Counted from the stretch's first letter, positions 1-9,544 are shown. The stretch is 64,000 bases of DNA from Roseateles subflavus (GCF_030285365.1 NZ_JASVDS010000001.1:1178001-1242000), one strand, 5' to 3'. A program made the numbers and translations. The notes: generated by a model not told the origin, from the sequence alone.

Positions 1-1332
1 GAGGACATCACCGAGCGGCGCGCCTTCGAGAGCCAGCTCGTGCAGGCGCGGGACCAGGCGCGCGCGGCGGCGCAGGAGGCGCTCGAGAACGCCCGCCTGC
101 TGCGCAACATCGCCGATGCCGTGCCGGGGCTCGTCGCGTACTGGCGGCGGGACCTCAGCTGCCGCTTCGCGAGCCGCTCCTTCCTGGACTGGTACGGCCG
201 CAGCCGCGAGGAGATGCTGCAGCTGACCATGCCCGAGGTGCTCGGCGCGGACGCCTTCGCGCGCACGCAGCCCTATCTGGGCGGTGTGCTGGCCGGGGAG
301 GTGCAGGCCTTCGAGCGCAGCATCCGCCGGCCCGACGGCCGCCTGGGCCACATGCTGGTCCACTACGTGCCCGACACCGACGCGCGGGGCGAGGTGCGCG
401 GCATCTTCGCCGTCGCCAACGACGTGACGAGTCTGAAACTCGCCCAGCGCGAGCTGATGCTGGCGGCCACCGTCCTGGATGCCACGGTGGACGCCATCAT
501 GGTGACGGACGCCCAGGGCGTCATCCTGTCCGTCAACCCGGCCTTCACCGCGATCACGGGCTTCGAGGCGCAGGAGGTGCTCGGGCGCACCCTGGACCTG
601 CTGGGCCGCGATGACCCGGCACTGGAGGCACAGGCCCGGCTGGCGCTGCGCACGCAGCGGCACTGGCAGGGCGAGCTGTGGCGGCGTCGCAAGAGCGGCG
701 AGGCCTTCCTGCAGTGGCTGGATGTGAGCCTGATCCCCGACGACGACGGCGCGGGCGAGCGCCTGCTGCATGTGTTCAGCGATGGCACCGAGCGCCGCCA
801 GCGCGACGAGCGCCTGCGCCACCTGGCCTTCCACGACGCGCTCACGGGGCTGGCCAACCGCAGCCTGCTGATGGAGCGGCTGAGCCGCCTCCTGGGCCAG
901 ACGCACCGCGAGCGCCGCGAGCTGGCGCTCATGTACATGGACCTGGACGGCTTCAAGGCCGTCAACGACAGCGTGGGCCACGCCCAGGGCGATGCGCTGC
1001 TGCGCCTCGTGGCGGCCCGCATGACGCCGCTGGTGCGAGACACCGACACCCTGGCCCGCCTGGGCGGCGACGAGTTCGTCCTGCTGCTGGACCAGGCCGC
1101 CGGCATGCAGGAGCTCGAGCAGGTGGCGGGGCGGCTCATCGAGGCGGTCAGCCAGCCGGTGGTGCTCGCGGGGCAGAGCGTGGTGGTGGGCGTTTCCGTG
1201 GGCATCGCCCGTTTCCCGCTGGACGGGCGCAGCGTGGAGACGCTGATGCGCGCGGCTGATCTCGCCATGTATGCCGCCAAGGCGGGCGGACGCAATCGCT
1301 GGCAGTTTGCCGACCCGCCGGACACGGCCTGA
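1..1332 (+). CDS. PAS-PAS-GGDEF diguanylate cyclase, 5' end cut by window edge
   Basis: The frame is open from base 1, and the first residues (EDITERR) are the end of a PAS/PAC module, so the true start lies outside the window. 443 residues are visible. Two further PAS domains follow (about residues 35-145 and 155-265), then a GGDEF domain. GGDEF is intact at about 355-359 and is preceded five residues earlier by RDTD, an RxxD inhibitory I-site. It should make c-di-GMP from two GTP under control of PAS-sensed signals. No EAL domain follows and the gene stops at TGA. What the PAS domains sense cannot be read from the sequence. Confidence 0.9.
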   Translation, partial: EDITERRAFESQLVQARDQARAAAQEALENARLLRNIADAVPGLVAYWRRDLSCRFASRSFLDWYGRSREEMLQLTMPEVLGADAFARTQPYLGGVLAGEVQAFERSIRRPDGRLGHMLVHYVPDTDARGEVRGIFAVANDVTSLKLAQRELMLAATVLDATVDAIMVTDAQGVILSVNPAFTAITGFEAQEVLGRTLDLLGRDDPALEAQARLALRTQRHWQGELWRRRKSGEAFLQWLDVSLIPDDDGAGERLLHVFSDGTERRQRDERLRHLAFHDALTGLANRSLLMERLSRLLGQTHRERRELALMYMDLDGFKAVNDSVGHAQGDALLRLVAARMTPLVRDTDTLARLGGDEFVLLLDQAAGMQELEQVAGRLIEAVSQPVVLAGQSVVVGVSVGIARFPLDGRSVETLMRAADLAMYAAKAGGRNRWQFADPPDTA

Positions 1333-1431
1333 GGCCGGGCTCCGGCGGGGCGCTATGCTGCGGGACGGGCGGGCCCCCGCGCGCCCGGGCCTGACGCCTT
1401 CACGCCTCCTTCACGCTGCCCCCTCGCCGCC

Positions 1432-1884
1432 ATGACACACCACCTCCGCCTGCCCGTCGCCTTCGCCCTCGTGCTGCTGGCCGTGCCGCCCCTGGCGGCC
1501 CGGGCGGACAGCAGCTCGGTGGCGTCGATCTCGGCGAGCGTGTCCAAGGCCGTGGGCAGCGTCTCCGACTCGATCCAGGGATCGAGCCACAGTGCGAGCG
1601 GCCCACGCGTCGCGGCGGGCCCCTACCGCGTGGTGGAGATCGCCGCGGCCGAAGACCGTCCGGGTGTGGAGCGCGTGCAGCTGCAGGGGGACGCGGCGCA
1701 GTTCACGCTGCTGCTGCCCGCCGAGGTGCGACAGCGCGCGGCGCTGCAGGCCGGCGACCGCGTCGCCGTGAGCACGCCGGCCTACGGCGTGGCGTTCGTT
1801 CGCGAGGGCGCCGCCGAGCCCTTCTTCCTGGCACTGGACGACGCCTGGCGCCATGAGTTCCAGCGCCAGGCCGTGACGCGGTGA
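1432..1884 (+). CDS. exported protein of unknown function
   Basis: This 150-residue protein has a Sec signal peptide: basic start, hydrophobic core at 7-22, cleavage expected after ARA at about residue 25. A Ser/Ala-rich stretch follows, then a compact C-terminal region of beta-type sequence. I recognise no family. Its stop overlaps the GTG start of the next gene (GTGA), so the two are probably co-translated. No strong ribosome binding site is visible before the ATG. It is probably periplasmic and may work with the DUF2145 protein; that is inference from the overlap only. Confidence 0.7.
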   Translation: MTHHLRLPVAFALVLLAVPPLAARADSSSVASISASVSKAVGSVSDSIQGSSHSASGPRVAAGPYRVVEIAAAEDRPGVERVQLQGDAAQFTLLLPAEVRQRAALQAGDRVAVSTPAYGVAFVREGAAEPFFLALDDAWRHEFQRQAVTR

Positions 1885-2834
1885 ACAGGTCCCGGCGGGG
1901 CCGCAGGCTGGCGGCACCCGGACCGGGCCGGTGGCTGTCCCGCGTGGCGACCCGCTGGCTGCTGGCCGCGGGGCTGAGCCTTTTTCCCCTGGCACCCGCA
2001 TGGGCCGGCGCCGAGCTGCTGTGCGCCGCCGAGCGGGATCCGACGGTCGCCCAGCAGGCCCGCGCCCTGCGCTTCAGCGTGGCCCTGCGCGAGCTCCTGG
2101 CGCAGAGCGGGCAAGACCTGGCCCTCATCGCGCGTGATGGCCTGGACCTTCGCCGCTTCGGCCAGCGCTACTCGCACGCCGGCCTCGCCCTGCGGGACAA
2201 CCCGGCGGGCCCCTGGGCCGTGCGCCAGCTCTATTTCGACTGCGACAGCGGCCACCCGCGCCTCTTCGACCAGGGTCTGGCCGCCTTCGTGCAGGGCGGG
2301 CAGCGCGCCGGGCAGGGCTTCGTCGCCTTGCTGCTGCTGCCGGCGCAAGCCGCGCAGACGCTGCGCGCCGTGGCGCTGGACAACGCGCGGGCCCTGCAGC
2401 TGCTGCACCCGGCCTACAGCGCCAATGCCTACGTCTTCGGCCTGCGTTTCCAGAACTGCAACCAATGGCTCGCGGAGCTGCTGGCGGCCGCCTGGGGCGA
2501 CGCGCAAGACCGCGCCGAGGCGCAGCAGTGGCTGCGCGGGCAGGGTTACGAGGGCACCACGATCCAGCTGCCCGGCCGTCCCTGGCTGTGGTTGGCGGCG
2601 TTCAGCCCCTGGCTGCATCTGCAGGAGCACCCGCAGGACGATCTCGCCGCCGCGCGCCAGCGCATCAGCCTGCCCCAGGGCCTGATGGACTGGCTGCAGC
2701 TGCGATTTCCCGACGCCCGCCGTGTGGACCTCTGCGAGCGCGCGGAAGGGCTGCTGGTGCGCGAGGGGGGCTTCCGGCCGGACGAGCCCTGCGCCGAGCG
2801 GCCGGGGGACCGCTGGGTCGCGGCCGAGGGCTAG
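1881..2834 (+). CDS. DUF2145 family exported protein
   Basis: 317 residues starting with GTG, overlapping the upstream stop by 4 bases. The N-terminus has basic residues and a hydrophobic segment ending in AWA at about 48, consistent with a signal peptide on a rather long leader. The body carries DUF2145 hallmarks: the RFGQRYSHAGLALRD segment, a YFDCDSG segment, and YSANAY followed by QNCNQWLAELLA. Conserved His, Cys and Asn in those segments look like a catalytic set, but the family has no established function. It converges with the minus-strand gene that follows, and the two stop codons overlap by 3 bases. Confidence 0.8.
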   Translation: MNRSRRGRRLAAPGPGRWLSRVATRWLLAAGLSLFPLAPAWAGAELLCAAERDPTVAQQARALRFSVALRELLAQSGQDLALIARDGLDLRRFGQRYSHAGLALRDNPAGPWAVRQLYFDCDSGHPRLFDQGLAAFVQGGQRAGQGFVALLLLPAQAAQTLRAVALDNARALQLLHPAYSANAYVFGLRFQNCNQWLAELLAAAWGDAQDRAEAQQWLRGQGYEGTTIQLPGRPWLWLAAFSPWLHLQEHPQDDLAAARQRISLPQGLMDWLQLRFPDARRVDLCERAEGLLVREGGFRPDEPCAERPGDRWVAAEG

Positions 2835-3211
2835 CGCGGGCGGCGCACGAGGCGCACCCGCCAGCCGTCCTCCCCGTCCGGGATCATCAGGATGTCCCCG
2901 CCGCGCCGCTGCCCCACCCGACCGTTGACCTCGGTGACGACGACGATGCGGCACACATGGCTGCGACCCGAGTGGTACTCGCAGCGCACGGCCTCCAGCT
3001 CCACGATGCGCACCATCTGCTCGCGCGCACGCGCCGGCCCGAGGGTCTCGATGAGCGCGGCATTGCTCTCCTCCACATGCCGCCGGTAGGCCTGAGCCAC
3101 CTCCACCAGGCCCGGCGGTGACGGAGGCTTGCGCGGGTCCGCCCGCGCGGGCGTCAGGACGGCCAGGAGCAGCGAGGGCAGCATGGTTTTGAGCCAGCGC
3201 AGAGACCCCAC
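2831..3211 (-). CDS. small exported protein of unknown function
   Basis: 126 residues if the GTG at 3211 is used. This gives a normal signal peptide (Arg and Lys, then a Leu-rich core, cleavage after ARA). An ATG start at 3184 would leave a 15-residue leader with no basic end, so GTG is preferred. Neither start has a clear ribosome binding site. The mature part has two Cys and a Tyr/His-containing EYHSGRSHVC segment, then a beta-rich tail ending in RPR. No family recognised. The open frame continues upstream to 3715, but that part looks like out-of-frame shadow. Confidence 0.55.
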   Translation of the reverse strand: MGSLRWLKTMLPSLLLAVLTPARADPRKPPSPPGLVEVAQAYRRHVEESNAALIETLGPARAREQMVRIVELEAVRCEYHSGRSHVCRIVVVTEVNGRVGQRRGGDILMIPDGEDGWRVRLVRRPR

Positions 3212-3313
3212 GCGCCGGGGCGGTTCCGGCGGTGCCACTTTGCGCCAGGGCAAGGACAGGGGCGGGGGGACGCCGTTCAATGAAGGCTTCAACAACGACC
3301 TTCGGACGTCACC

Positions 3314-3460
3314 ATGAAAGCCATCGAACTGCTGTTCACCAGCGATGTGGGCCTGATGAGCCTGACCGTGCTGGCCATCACCCTGGGCATGGGCGGCTTC
3401 TACCTGCGCTACTTCCTCAAGCATGTGAAGGACGACACCGCCGCGCAGGCCCGCCGCTGA
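3314..3460 (+). CDS. DUF3149 family single-span membrane peptide
   Basis: A 48-residue gene. It starts MKAIELLFTSDVGLMSL, continues with a hydrophobic helix at about 13-31, then a short basic/acidic tail ending QARR. The length, the L(F)xSDxGLMSL opening and the single helix match DUF3149, a family of tiny inner-membrane proteins of unknown role common in beta- and gammaproteobacteria. It stands alone, with an exported-protein gene diverging upstream and the globin gene converging downstream. Confidence 0.75.
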   Translation: MKAIELLFTSDVGLMSLTVLAITLGMGGFYLRYFLKHVKDDTAAQARR

Positions 3461-3510
3461 GGCGGTGGCCTTCGGGGCATCCGGCAGGGCGGCGTGCTGC
3501 ATGAAGGCGC

Positions 3511-3927
3511 TCAGCGGGTGACGATGTCCCGGTGCATGGGCGCGAGCAGCGCCAGCAGCTCGCCCTGCAGCGCGAAGGGCACACCCGCGGCGTCCAGCGC
3601 GTCCTGCAGGTCCTCGACCAGCGCGTTGAAGTGGGCGGTCCGCAGCCCCATGGCGGCGTGCGCGTTCTTCATGGTCTCGCCTTCGTAGCGGCAGGGGCCG
3701 CCGGAGGCGGCGCACAGCTGCTCCACGAGCTGCGTGCGCAGGTGCCGGACATTGGTGTCCTTGAAGAACTCCTGGATGCGCGGGTCCCGCGTGGCCCGTT
3801 GCAGCAGGCCGTCGACGACCGTCTCCAGCGCGGCCTGGCCGCCCAGGCGGGCATACAGGCTCTCCTGCGCGCGCGCGCTCGCGGGGGCAGCGAGGATCAG
3901 GGCCAGGATGAGGGCGTTGGCGTTCAT
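3511..3927 (-). CDS. exported group 1 truncated haemoglobin
   Basis: 138 residues. The ATG at 3927 has GAGGAG 9 bases upstream; the longer open frame to 4092 is not used. Residues 1-20 are a Sec signal peptide (hydrophobic core ending ASARA). The rest is a 2-over-2 globin: LYARLGG opening, the glycine-containing GGPC/YEG region, and the proximal haem His at about 90 in NAHAAMGL. Cys 72 and Cys 79 are placed to form a disulphide. It should bind haem and O2 or NO in the periplasm. It lies 44 bases downstream of the DUF3034 gene on the same strand, so the two probably form an operon. Confidence 0.85.
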   Translation of the reverse strand: MNANALILALILAAPASARAQESLYARLGGQAALETVVDGLLQRATRDPRIQEFFKDTNVRHLRTQLVEQLCAASGGPCRYEGETMKNAHAAMGLRTAHFNALVEDLQDALDAAGVPFALQGELLALLAPMHRDIVTR

Positions 3928-3971
3928 GGGCGGGCTCCTCGGGGCATCTGGTGCACGTCGTGCGGGGGCGG

Positions 3972-4910
3972 TCAGTAGGCGATCTGGGCCGAGAGGTACA
4001 GCCCCGTCTGACGCCGCGGCACGACGCCGGGCACGATGGCGCCCAGGTCCACCCAGGCCGCGGTGAGCGAGAACTGCTTGCTCGGCGCCCACGCGATGTA
4101 GAGGTCCTTCCAGTCCTGCTCGGCCAGGCCCTGGCCCAGGGCGGAGGGGTTGAGCTTGTCCGGCTTGGCGCGGTACTCGGCGCCCACGGCCAGATGGCGG
4201 TTGAGCAGGTAGGCCACCGACAGCTCGGGCTGCAGGCTGTAGCGGCTGCTGGCGGCGCCGCCGTAGCCCAGCAGCCCGTTCTGGTTGGCGCGGGTGGCGC
4301 GCAGCGTCAGGCTCAGCAGCGTGCTGTGCCGCAGCAGGAGCTTGGTGGCGCTGAGGTAGAGCTCCGTGTCACTCGAGCGCGCGCCGAGACTGGCCAGCGT
4401 GGGTGCCAGCGCGCCGGCATGGCTGCGCTTGTGTTCGAGCCCGAGCGTGATCTGGGGCATCCAGCGGTCGCTGTCGAGCACCGCCTCGCCGGCAAGACGC
4501 CACTTGGCGCCCAGGATGTCCTGCTTCAGGTGCAGCCCCGGCAGCCCGAGCGCGGCGCCGGTGGGGCCGGTGGCGAAGTCCTGGCGGGCGAGGCTCAGCT
4601 CGAAGCGGTCGTGCAGGCCGAGCGCGGCACCGTAGACCGTCAGGCCGTAGTCCTGGGTGCGCAGGCGCGTGGCGAAGGCCGTGGCGCCGACCTCGCCCGG
4701 TGCGGCATAGCTGCCGATCAAGGCCCAGGGGGTGAGACCGCCACCGGCGGCGCCGTCAATGCTGCTGACGCCCCCCGTGAGCAGGAGCTTGCCCTGCCCC
4801 TGCGCGACGGCCGCGCCGGGCACCGCCAGGCAGGCGGCCAGCAGGAGCGAGGCCCCGCGCGGGGCGCGACGGGGCGAGTCGAGGGGCGATCGGGGGCGGC
4901 GTGCGGACAT
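3972..4910 (-). CDS. DUF3034 family outer-membrane barrel-like protein
   Basis: 312 residues with a signal peptide (Arg-rich start, Leu/Ala core, cleavage near VAQ at about 36) and AGGAG before the ATG. The mature protein has the DUF3034 signature GKLLLTGGVSSIDGAAGGG followed by TPWALIG, then alternating aromatic strands and a C-terminal aromatic residue (AQIAY), as in outer-membrane beta-barrels. Function is unknown. It is followed by the exported globin gene, so a link to a redox or gas-related periplasmic process is possible; this is inferred from the shared operon only. Confidence 0.75.
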   Translation of the reverse strand: MSARRPRSPLDSPRRAPRGASLLLAACLAVPGAAVAQGQGKLLLTGGVSSIDGAAGGGLTPWALIGSYAAPGEVGATAFATRLRTQDYGLTVYGAALGLHDRFELSLARQDFATGPTGAALGLPGLHLKQDILGAKWRLAGEAVLDSDRWMPQITLGLEHKRSHAGALAPTLASLGARSSDTELYLSATKLLLRHSTLLSLTLRATRANQNGLLGYGGAASSRYSLQPELSVAYLLNRHLAVGAEYRAKPDKLNPSALGQGLAEQDWKDLYIAWAPSKQFSLTAAWVDLGAIVPGVVPRRQTGLYLSAQIAY

Positions 4911-4955
4911 GGCGCTCCTGGGATGCGGCTCGGGGCCCCACCCGGCGCCGGTCGA

Positions 4956-5402
4956 TTACCAGCTGCCGGTGTTGGGCATGGATGCCCAGGGCTCGGCGGG
5001 AGCCAGGGCGGGTCCATTCTGCAGCAACTCGATGGAAATGTTGTCGGGCGAGCGCACAAAGGCCATGCGGCCGTCCCGGGGTGGCCGTGCAATCGTCACG
5101 CCGTGCTCGGCCAGACGCTCGCAGGCCGCGTAGATGTCGTCCACCGCGAAGGCCAGGTGGCCGAAGTTGCGCCCGCCGGTGTAGGTCTCGGACGTGCCGT
5201 CCGGTGCGGGCCAGTTGTAGGTCAGCTCGACCTGCGGCTGGAAGGGGCCGTCGGCATCGCCCGGGGCGGCCAGATAGACCAGGGTGAAGCGGCCGGCCTC
5301 GTGCTCGGTGCGGCGCACCTCGCGCAGGCCCAGGGCGTCGCGGTAGAACTTCAGGGACGGGTCCAGGTCGGTGACGCGGACCATGGTGTGCAGGTACTTC
5401 AT
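4956..5402 (-). CDS. gloA: lactoylglutathione lyase (glyoxalase I)
   Basis: 148 residues of the VOC fold. It converts the methylglyoxal-glutathione hemithioacetal to S-lactoylglutathione in the cytoplasm. The four metal ligands of the family are present: His 5 (LHTMVRV), Glu 59 (VELTYNW), His 82 (GHLAFAVDD) and Glu 125 (ISIELLQ). The length is normal for bacterial GloA, with a short extra C-terminal tail. Its ATG overlaps the stop of the upstream acyltransferase gene by 4 bases, so they are translated together. Confidence 0.95.
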   Translation of the reverse strand: MKYLHTMVRVTDLDPSLKFYRDALGLREVRRTEHEAGRFTLVYLAAPGDADGPFQPQVELTYNWPAPDGTSETYTGGRNFGHLAFAVDDIYAACERLAEHGVTIARPPRDGRMAFVRSPDNISIELLQNGPALAPAEPWASMPNTGSW

Positions 5403-6622
5403 GGCTGCTGGGCGGAAGAGGCTTGGGAGAGTGCCATTGTGGCCCCGCGCCCGGCCGTCTGCCGGCCTGGGGTCTTGGGCGCGGCGATGCCCAGCAGGCG
5501 GCGCAGGCCGGGGACAGGTCTTGCCAGGCGGTAGACCGCGGCACAGGCCAGGAAGGTCAGGCTGACCAGGAGCAGGGCCTCCAGGCCGTCCGGCAGCTGC
5601 AGCGGCTCCAGCAGGGGCGTCAGGCCCACGATCACGCTCTGATGCAGCACATAGGCGCAGAACACGGCGGCGCCCAGGCCGGCGCGCCAGCGGTGGTCAC
5701 GGTCCAGGTGGCGCTTGGCAAAGCCCAGCACGGCGAGCAGGGCGGCGCCTTGCTTCAGGCCGTAGAGCAGGCGCTGGGCGTAGAGCACGAAGGTCGAGGG
5801 CTCGTGGTCGGCGTAGTGCTGGATGTAGAGCCCGAAGCCCAGCCAGCCGGCCAGGAAGAGGGCCAGGGCCGGCCAGCGCAGGCGCTCGGCCCAGCTCCAC
5901 AGCGCGGGGGCCTGGGAGGCCGCCATCCAGCCGACCAGGAAGAGCCACAGCGAGACCATGTGGTTGTACCAGTCCCCGGTGAGGTTGTGGGTGACGGGGA
6001 ACAGGCCGTAGAAGCAGCGGGCCGCCATCAGGGGCAGGCACAGGCCGGCCAGCCACAGGCCCCCCCGCGGGCCCTGCAGCCCCCGCTGCAAGACCTGACC
6101 CCCACGGGCCAGGGGCTTGGCCAGCAAGGCGGCCAGCAGGCAGTAGCTCCACAGGTAGGGCAGGAACCAGAGATGGTTCCAGGTGGGCAGCGTCAGGCAT
6201 TTGTCGCCCTCGCAGAAGCCGTGATAGGCCTTGAAGTAGAGCCCCAGGAAATCCAGGTAGCTGCCGGCATAGCCCATCTTCTGCACCACCTCGAGGTAGG
6301 GCTGGATGGGCACCACGACCGCCATGCCGAAGATCAGGGGCCACAGCAGGCGGCTGCTGCGCTCGCGGATGAAGCGGCCGCGGCTCTGCAGCTTGCCCAT
6401 CAGCTGGCTGGCGGCCACGCCGCCGATCAGGAAGAGCAGCCCCATGCGCCAAGGGTTGCTCAGCAGCATGAGGGGCTCGATCGAGTCGTGGATCACGGGG
6501 TTCTTCACGTGCCAGCCCCAGCTCACGTAGTACATGCCCACGTGGTACGGGATCAGCAGCGCGAAGGCGGCGATGCGCAGCCAGTCGATGAAGAGGAGGC
6601 GGGAAGGGGTGGCGGTGTTCAT
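5399..6622 (-). CDS. acyltransferase family 3 membrane protein (OpgC-like)
   Basis: 407 residues with about ten hydrophobic helices. It opens with [20 protein letters not shown], the acyltransferase-3 start with its conserved Asp/Arg and the PYH motif. It lacks a periplasmic SGNH domain. The best match is the group of glucan/osmoregulated-glucan succinyl- or O-acyltransferases such as MdoC/OpgC, but the substrate cannot be told. It precedes gloA with a 4-base overlap; no functional tie between the two is obvious. Confidence 0.8.
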   Translation of the reverse strand: MNTATPSRLLFIDWLRIAAFALLIPYHVGMYYVSWGWHVKNPVIHDSIEPLMLLSNPWRMGLLFLIGGVAASQLMGKLQSRGRFIRERSSRLLWPLIFGMAVVVPIQPYLEVVQKMGYAGSYLDFLGLYFKAYHGFCEGDKCLTLPTWNHLWFLPYLWSYCLLAALLAKPLARGGQVLQRGLQGPRGGLWLAGLCLPLMAARCFYGLFPVTHNLTGDWYNHMVSLWLFLVGWMAASQAPALWSWAERLRWPALALFLAGWLGFGLYIQHYADHEPSTFVLYAQRLLYGLKQGAALLAVLGFAKRHLDRDHRWRAGLGAAVFCAYVLHQSVIVGLTPLLEPLQLPDGLEALLLVSLTFLACAAVYRLARPVPGLRRLLGIAAPKTPGRQTAGRGATMALSQASSAQQP

Positions 6623-6727
6623 GCAGACATCGTCGCGGCGCAGGCGCCTTTCGCCCCAGTGTTTCGGGGCGAGTCGCCACGCCGGCGGGGTGAATGGCCG
6701 CCGGCGTGGTGGAGCTGGCGGACCAGG

Positions 6728-9319
6728 TCAGGGAGCGCGGCGTCCGGCCAGGGCACGGGCCGCGTCCATCGCCCCCGGGAGGCGCCCCGGGCGCGGGGTG
6801 GCAATGGCGGCGGCGGGGCGCTGGGCCACCGGCCAGGCGCCGTCGCTACGCCCGAGCAGGACACGGCCTCGGGCGACGATGTCCGGGATGCCGTCGCCGT
6901 TCCAGTCCAGCACCTGCATCCCGTCACAGCCTTCGGGCATGTCAAAGTCCTGCGGGCTCTGCCAGCCACCTGCAGCCGTGCGCAGCCAGACCTCGACGAC
7001 GCTGCCGCGGCACAGGAGCAGGTCGAGCCGCCCGTCGCGGTTGAGGTCGCCCAGCTGCCCGTCCGTGAAGGTGCGGCCACCCCCGGTGGTGAAGGCGGGC
7101 TCTAACCCGCCGGCGACGTTCTGAGTCCACAGCTGCAGCGGGATGGCCGATGCGTTCTGGCCGTTGATGATGACCAGGCCTGGCCGGCCATCGCCGTTCC
7201 AGTCACCGACCAGGATGCGTCGGCTGTAGTGGCCCTCGATCGTGCGCAAGTAGTCTGCACCGTAGCTATCGCCGTTGCGGAGCGACCAGACCAGCTCTTG
7301 CCGCCCGGAACCGCCGGCCTCATCGCGGATCCAGACCCAGTCCAGTTGCCCGTCGACGTTGAGATCTCCCAAGGTGGCGCCGGACGGTACGCTCCCCGGA
7401 GCACCACCCGGCGGCATCATGATTCGCGCTGCCCAAGCCTGCGGCCCCATGCGACGCCAGACCTTGAGCCACGTCCCGGTCTGCGCGACGTAGGCCTTGC
7501 CGTCCGGGTCGACGCCGCCGCCCACGATGCCCGCCTGAAGCTGGTCGGCCGCGTCGCCGAGGCTCTCCTCGACAAAGCTTCCGTCGGATTGCTGCAGGAG
7601 CAGAGCGCGCACGTCGCCCGTGGTCACCAGCAGGTCGGTGCGGCCGTCGCTGTTGAAGTCGCCCGGCGTGATCACCTCAGCGAAAGGGCTGCCCGTCGCA
7701 GTGAAGTCCACGCGCCGCACGGGCGCTGCCCAGGTGCCATCCGGCCGACGGGTGCGGGTGAAGAGGCTCTTGCGCTGCGTCGACGTCGAGGTCGCCAGCA
7801 GTGCGAGGTCCTGGCTGCCGGGCCCCGACAGATCGGCCTTGCGGACCGTGCCGACGATCCAGCCGTCCATCAGGCCCTGGGGTGGCAACAGGGCGCCGCC
7901 TGTCGTCGTGAAGCTGACCGGCTGGTAGATGGCGTCCTGCCCGGCACGGTCCATCAGTCCCGGCCCGGGATTGATGGTGTAGTGCACGTTCGGCCGCAGC
8001 GGCTCGGGCAGGTTCGCAACCAGGTCATTGCCCTGGATCTGGGCCGGCAGGATGCGGGCCGACTGGGTGGGTTCCCACAGCTCGATCGTGGGCTGCTTCC
8101 CGCCGGACGTGAAGATCGGCGCACTGAAGCTCAGCCGCAGGGGGGCGGTGAGCGAGGCCTGGAGCTCCCCCTGTGCGGGCTGCGAGCTGACGAGCTGCGG
8201 TGCGCGCAGATCCACCTGGAAGCTCAGGAGCGTCTGCGGCAGCGGCACGCCGGCCAGGTCGGTGGCCTTGCCGGCATGGCGCAAGGTGTAGCTGCCGTCG
8301 CCCAGCGGCGTCTGCGGCCAGACGGTGATCTCGGTGAGGTTCTGCGAGGGCACATCATGGTTCAGCGGCACTGCGCGGCCGCTCGCATCCACGAGCTCGA
8401 TGCCGCGCTCGCCCCACAAGGACAGCGGGTCCACGGCATGATCGAAGGTGACGATCATGTAGGTCGGTGCCGTGCGTTGGAGCCCGGCGGTCGGGATGGT
8501 CCGCTGCACGCCGGTGGCCACGCTGGGCTGGTGCCGGCTGCCGACGCCGTAGGCCACGACGTCCTCGTCGCTGCTGCCGGTGCGGGTGCCGTTGCGTTCG
8601 GTGCTCGAGCGCGCGCGGATGGGGCCGACGCCCGGGGCGTACCAGCGGTCCTCCGTGAAGACCGTGGTGATGCCGTCCGCGCCCGCCGCGGTGCGGATCA
8701 CGGTGCGGCCAACGGTGCGCACATGGGCCGTGCCGGCGAAGGTGCCCAGGGGCGTCGTCACGGACTCGCGGCCAACGAAGGTGCTGTCGACGTGCAGCGC
8801 GAGGCTGTCCGCGCGGCCGTCGCCGTCGACGTCGACCGAGAGGGTCTGGTCCACCAGCGTCGCCGTCTGGCCCAGCGCGAGGCCGGCGCGGAAGACCTGG
8901 ACCCCGCCCAGGGCACCGGTGATGGGGTCGGAGCCCGGGCCAGGCATGCTATGGACGCCGGTGCTGCGCACCTGCAGGTACTCCTCGTCGACGGTCAGAC
9001 CGCGATCGCTCGTGCTGCGCACATGAAAGGCCGCTCCCGAGGGCAGGGTCACGGACGCATCCACGCGCTCGATGCGCAGGCGCAAGCCCTGCGGGTCATC
9101 GGCCGAGCGCCAGGCACGGGTGTCACCGGCATTCAGCGGATAGAGCGAGGCATCGAGCGCGTCCGCCGGCTGGCTGGTGCCGCCCGATGGCGTCGAGGTG
9201 CCACCGCCGGCTCCGCCACCACCGCCGCCACCGCAGGCGCTCAGGGCACCGAGGATGAGCAACAGCGGGACGAGTGACGGCCAATGGCGCGAACGAGCGC
9301 GCAGGTTCTGCGATTCCAT
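6728..9319 (-). CDS. FG-GAP/VCBS repeat lipoprotein with Ig-like domains
   Basis: 863 residues from the ATG at 9319, chosen because AGGAGGGAG lies just upstream and a lipoprotein signal follows (lipobox LSAC, then a Gly-rich linker). The first half is a beta-rich region followed by two bacterial Ig-like (SbsA/Big_5) modules at about 270-490. The second half has five calcium-binding-type FG-GAP repeats of the form GDxNxDGxxD, for example GDFNSDGRTD, GDLNRDGRLD and LDWNGDGIPD, forming a partial beta-propeller. It is likely anchored in the outer membrane and facing the surface. The function is unknown; adhesion or polymer binding is typical of such architectures. Confidence 0.85.
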   Translation of the reverse strand: MESQNLRARSRHWPSLVPLLLILGALSACGGGGGGGAGGGTSTPSGGTSQPADALDASLYPLNAGDTRAWRSADDPQGLRLRIERVDASVTLPSGAAFHVRSTSDRGLTVDEEYLQVRSTGVHSMPGPGSDPITGALGGVQVFRAGLALGQTATLVDQTLSVDVDGDGRADSLALHVDSTFVGRESVTTPLGTFAGTAHVRTVGRTVIRTAAGADGITTVFTEDRWYAPGVGPIRARSSTERNGTRTGSSDEDVVAYGVGSRHQPSVATGVQRTIPTAGLQRTAPTYMIVTFDHAVDPLSLWGERGIELVDASGRAVPLNHDVPSQNLTEITVWPQTPLGDGSYTLRHAGKATDLAGVPLPQTLLSFQVDLRAPQLVSSQPAQGELQASLTAPLRLSFSAPIFTSGGKQPTIELWEPTQSARILPAQIQGNDLVANLPEPLRPNVHYTINPGPGLMDRAGQDAIYQPVSFTTTGGALLPPQGLMDGWIVGTVRKADLSGPGSQDLALLATSTSTQRKSLFTRTRRPDGTWAAPVRRVDFTATGSPFAEVITPGDFNSDGRTDLLVTTGDVRALLLQQSDGSFVEESLGDAADQLQAGIVGGGVDPDGKAYVAQTGTWLKVWRRMGPQAWAARIMMPPGGAPGSVPSGATLGDLNVDGQLDWVWIRDEAGGSGRQELVWSLRNGDSYGADYLRTIEGHYSRRILVGDWNGDGRPGLVIINGQNASAIPLQLWTQNVAGGLEPAFTTGGGRTFTDGQLGDLNRDGRLDLLLCRGSVVEVWLRTAAGGWQSPQDFDMPEGCDGMQVLDWNGDGIPDIVARGRVLLGRSDGAWPVAQRPAAAIATPRPGRLPGAMDAARALAGRRAP

Positions 9320-9544
9320 GGGGGCTCCCTCCTTGCCGGCTGGGCTGGCTGCCTGTGGCGCCGGCTTGTTAGATCTGGCGGGCCGCAGCATAGAAGACGG
9401 ACTCGGCGGTGTCCATCAGGCTTTCCATGGCGAAGCGCGGTGCGGCCCATATGCGTTCCTGATGCGACTGCCGCGACAAACGAGCCCTGGCGACGCCCAG
9501 GCATCGGTGCCGAGGGCGTCACCCCATCACAAGAGGAGGAATCC
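9320..9544. promoter_or_regulatory. divergent intergenic region between lipoprotein and flotillin genes
   Basis: 225 bases between two head-to-head genes. It holds the strong ribosome binding sites of both (AGGAGGGAG on the minus side, AGAGGAGG on the plus side) and presumably both promoters. I could not identify convincing -35/-10 pairs. Confidence 0.4.
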
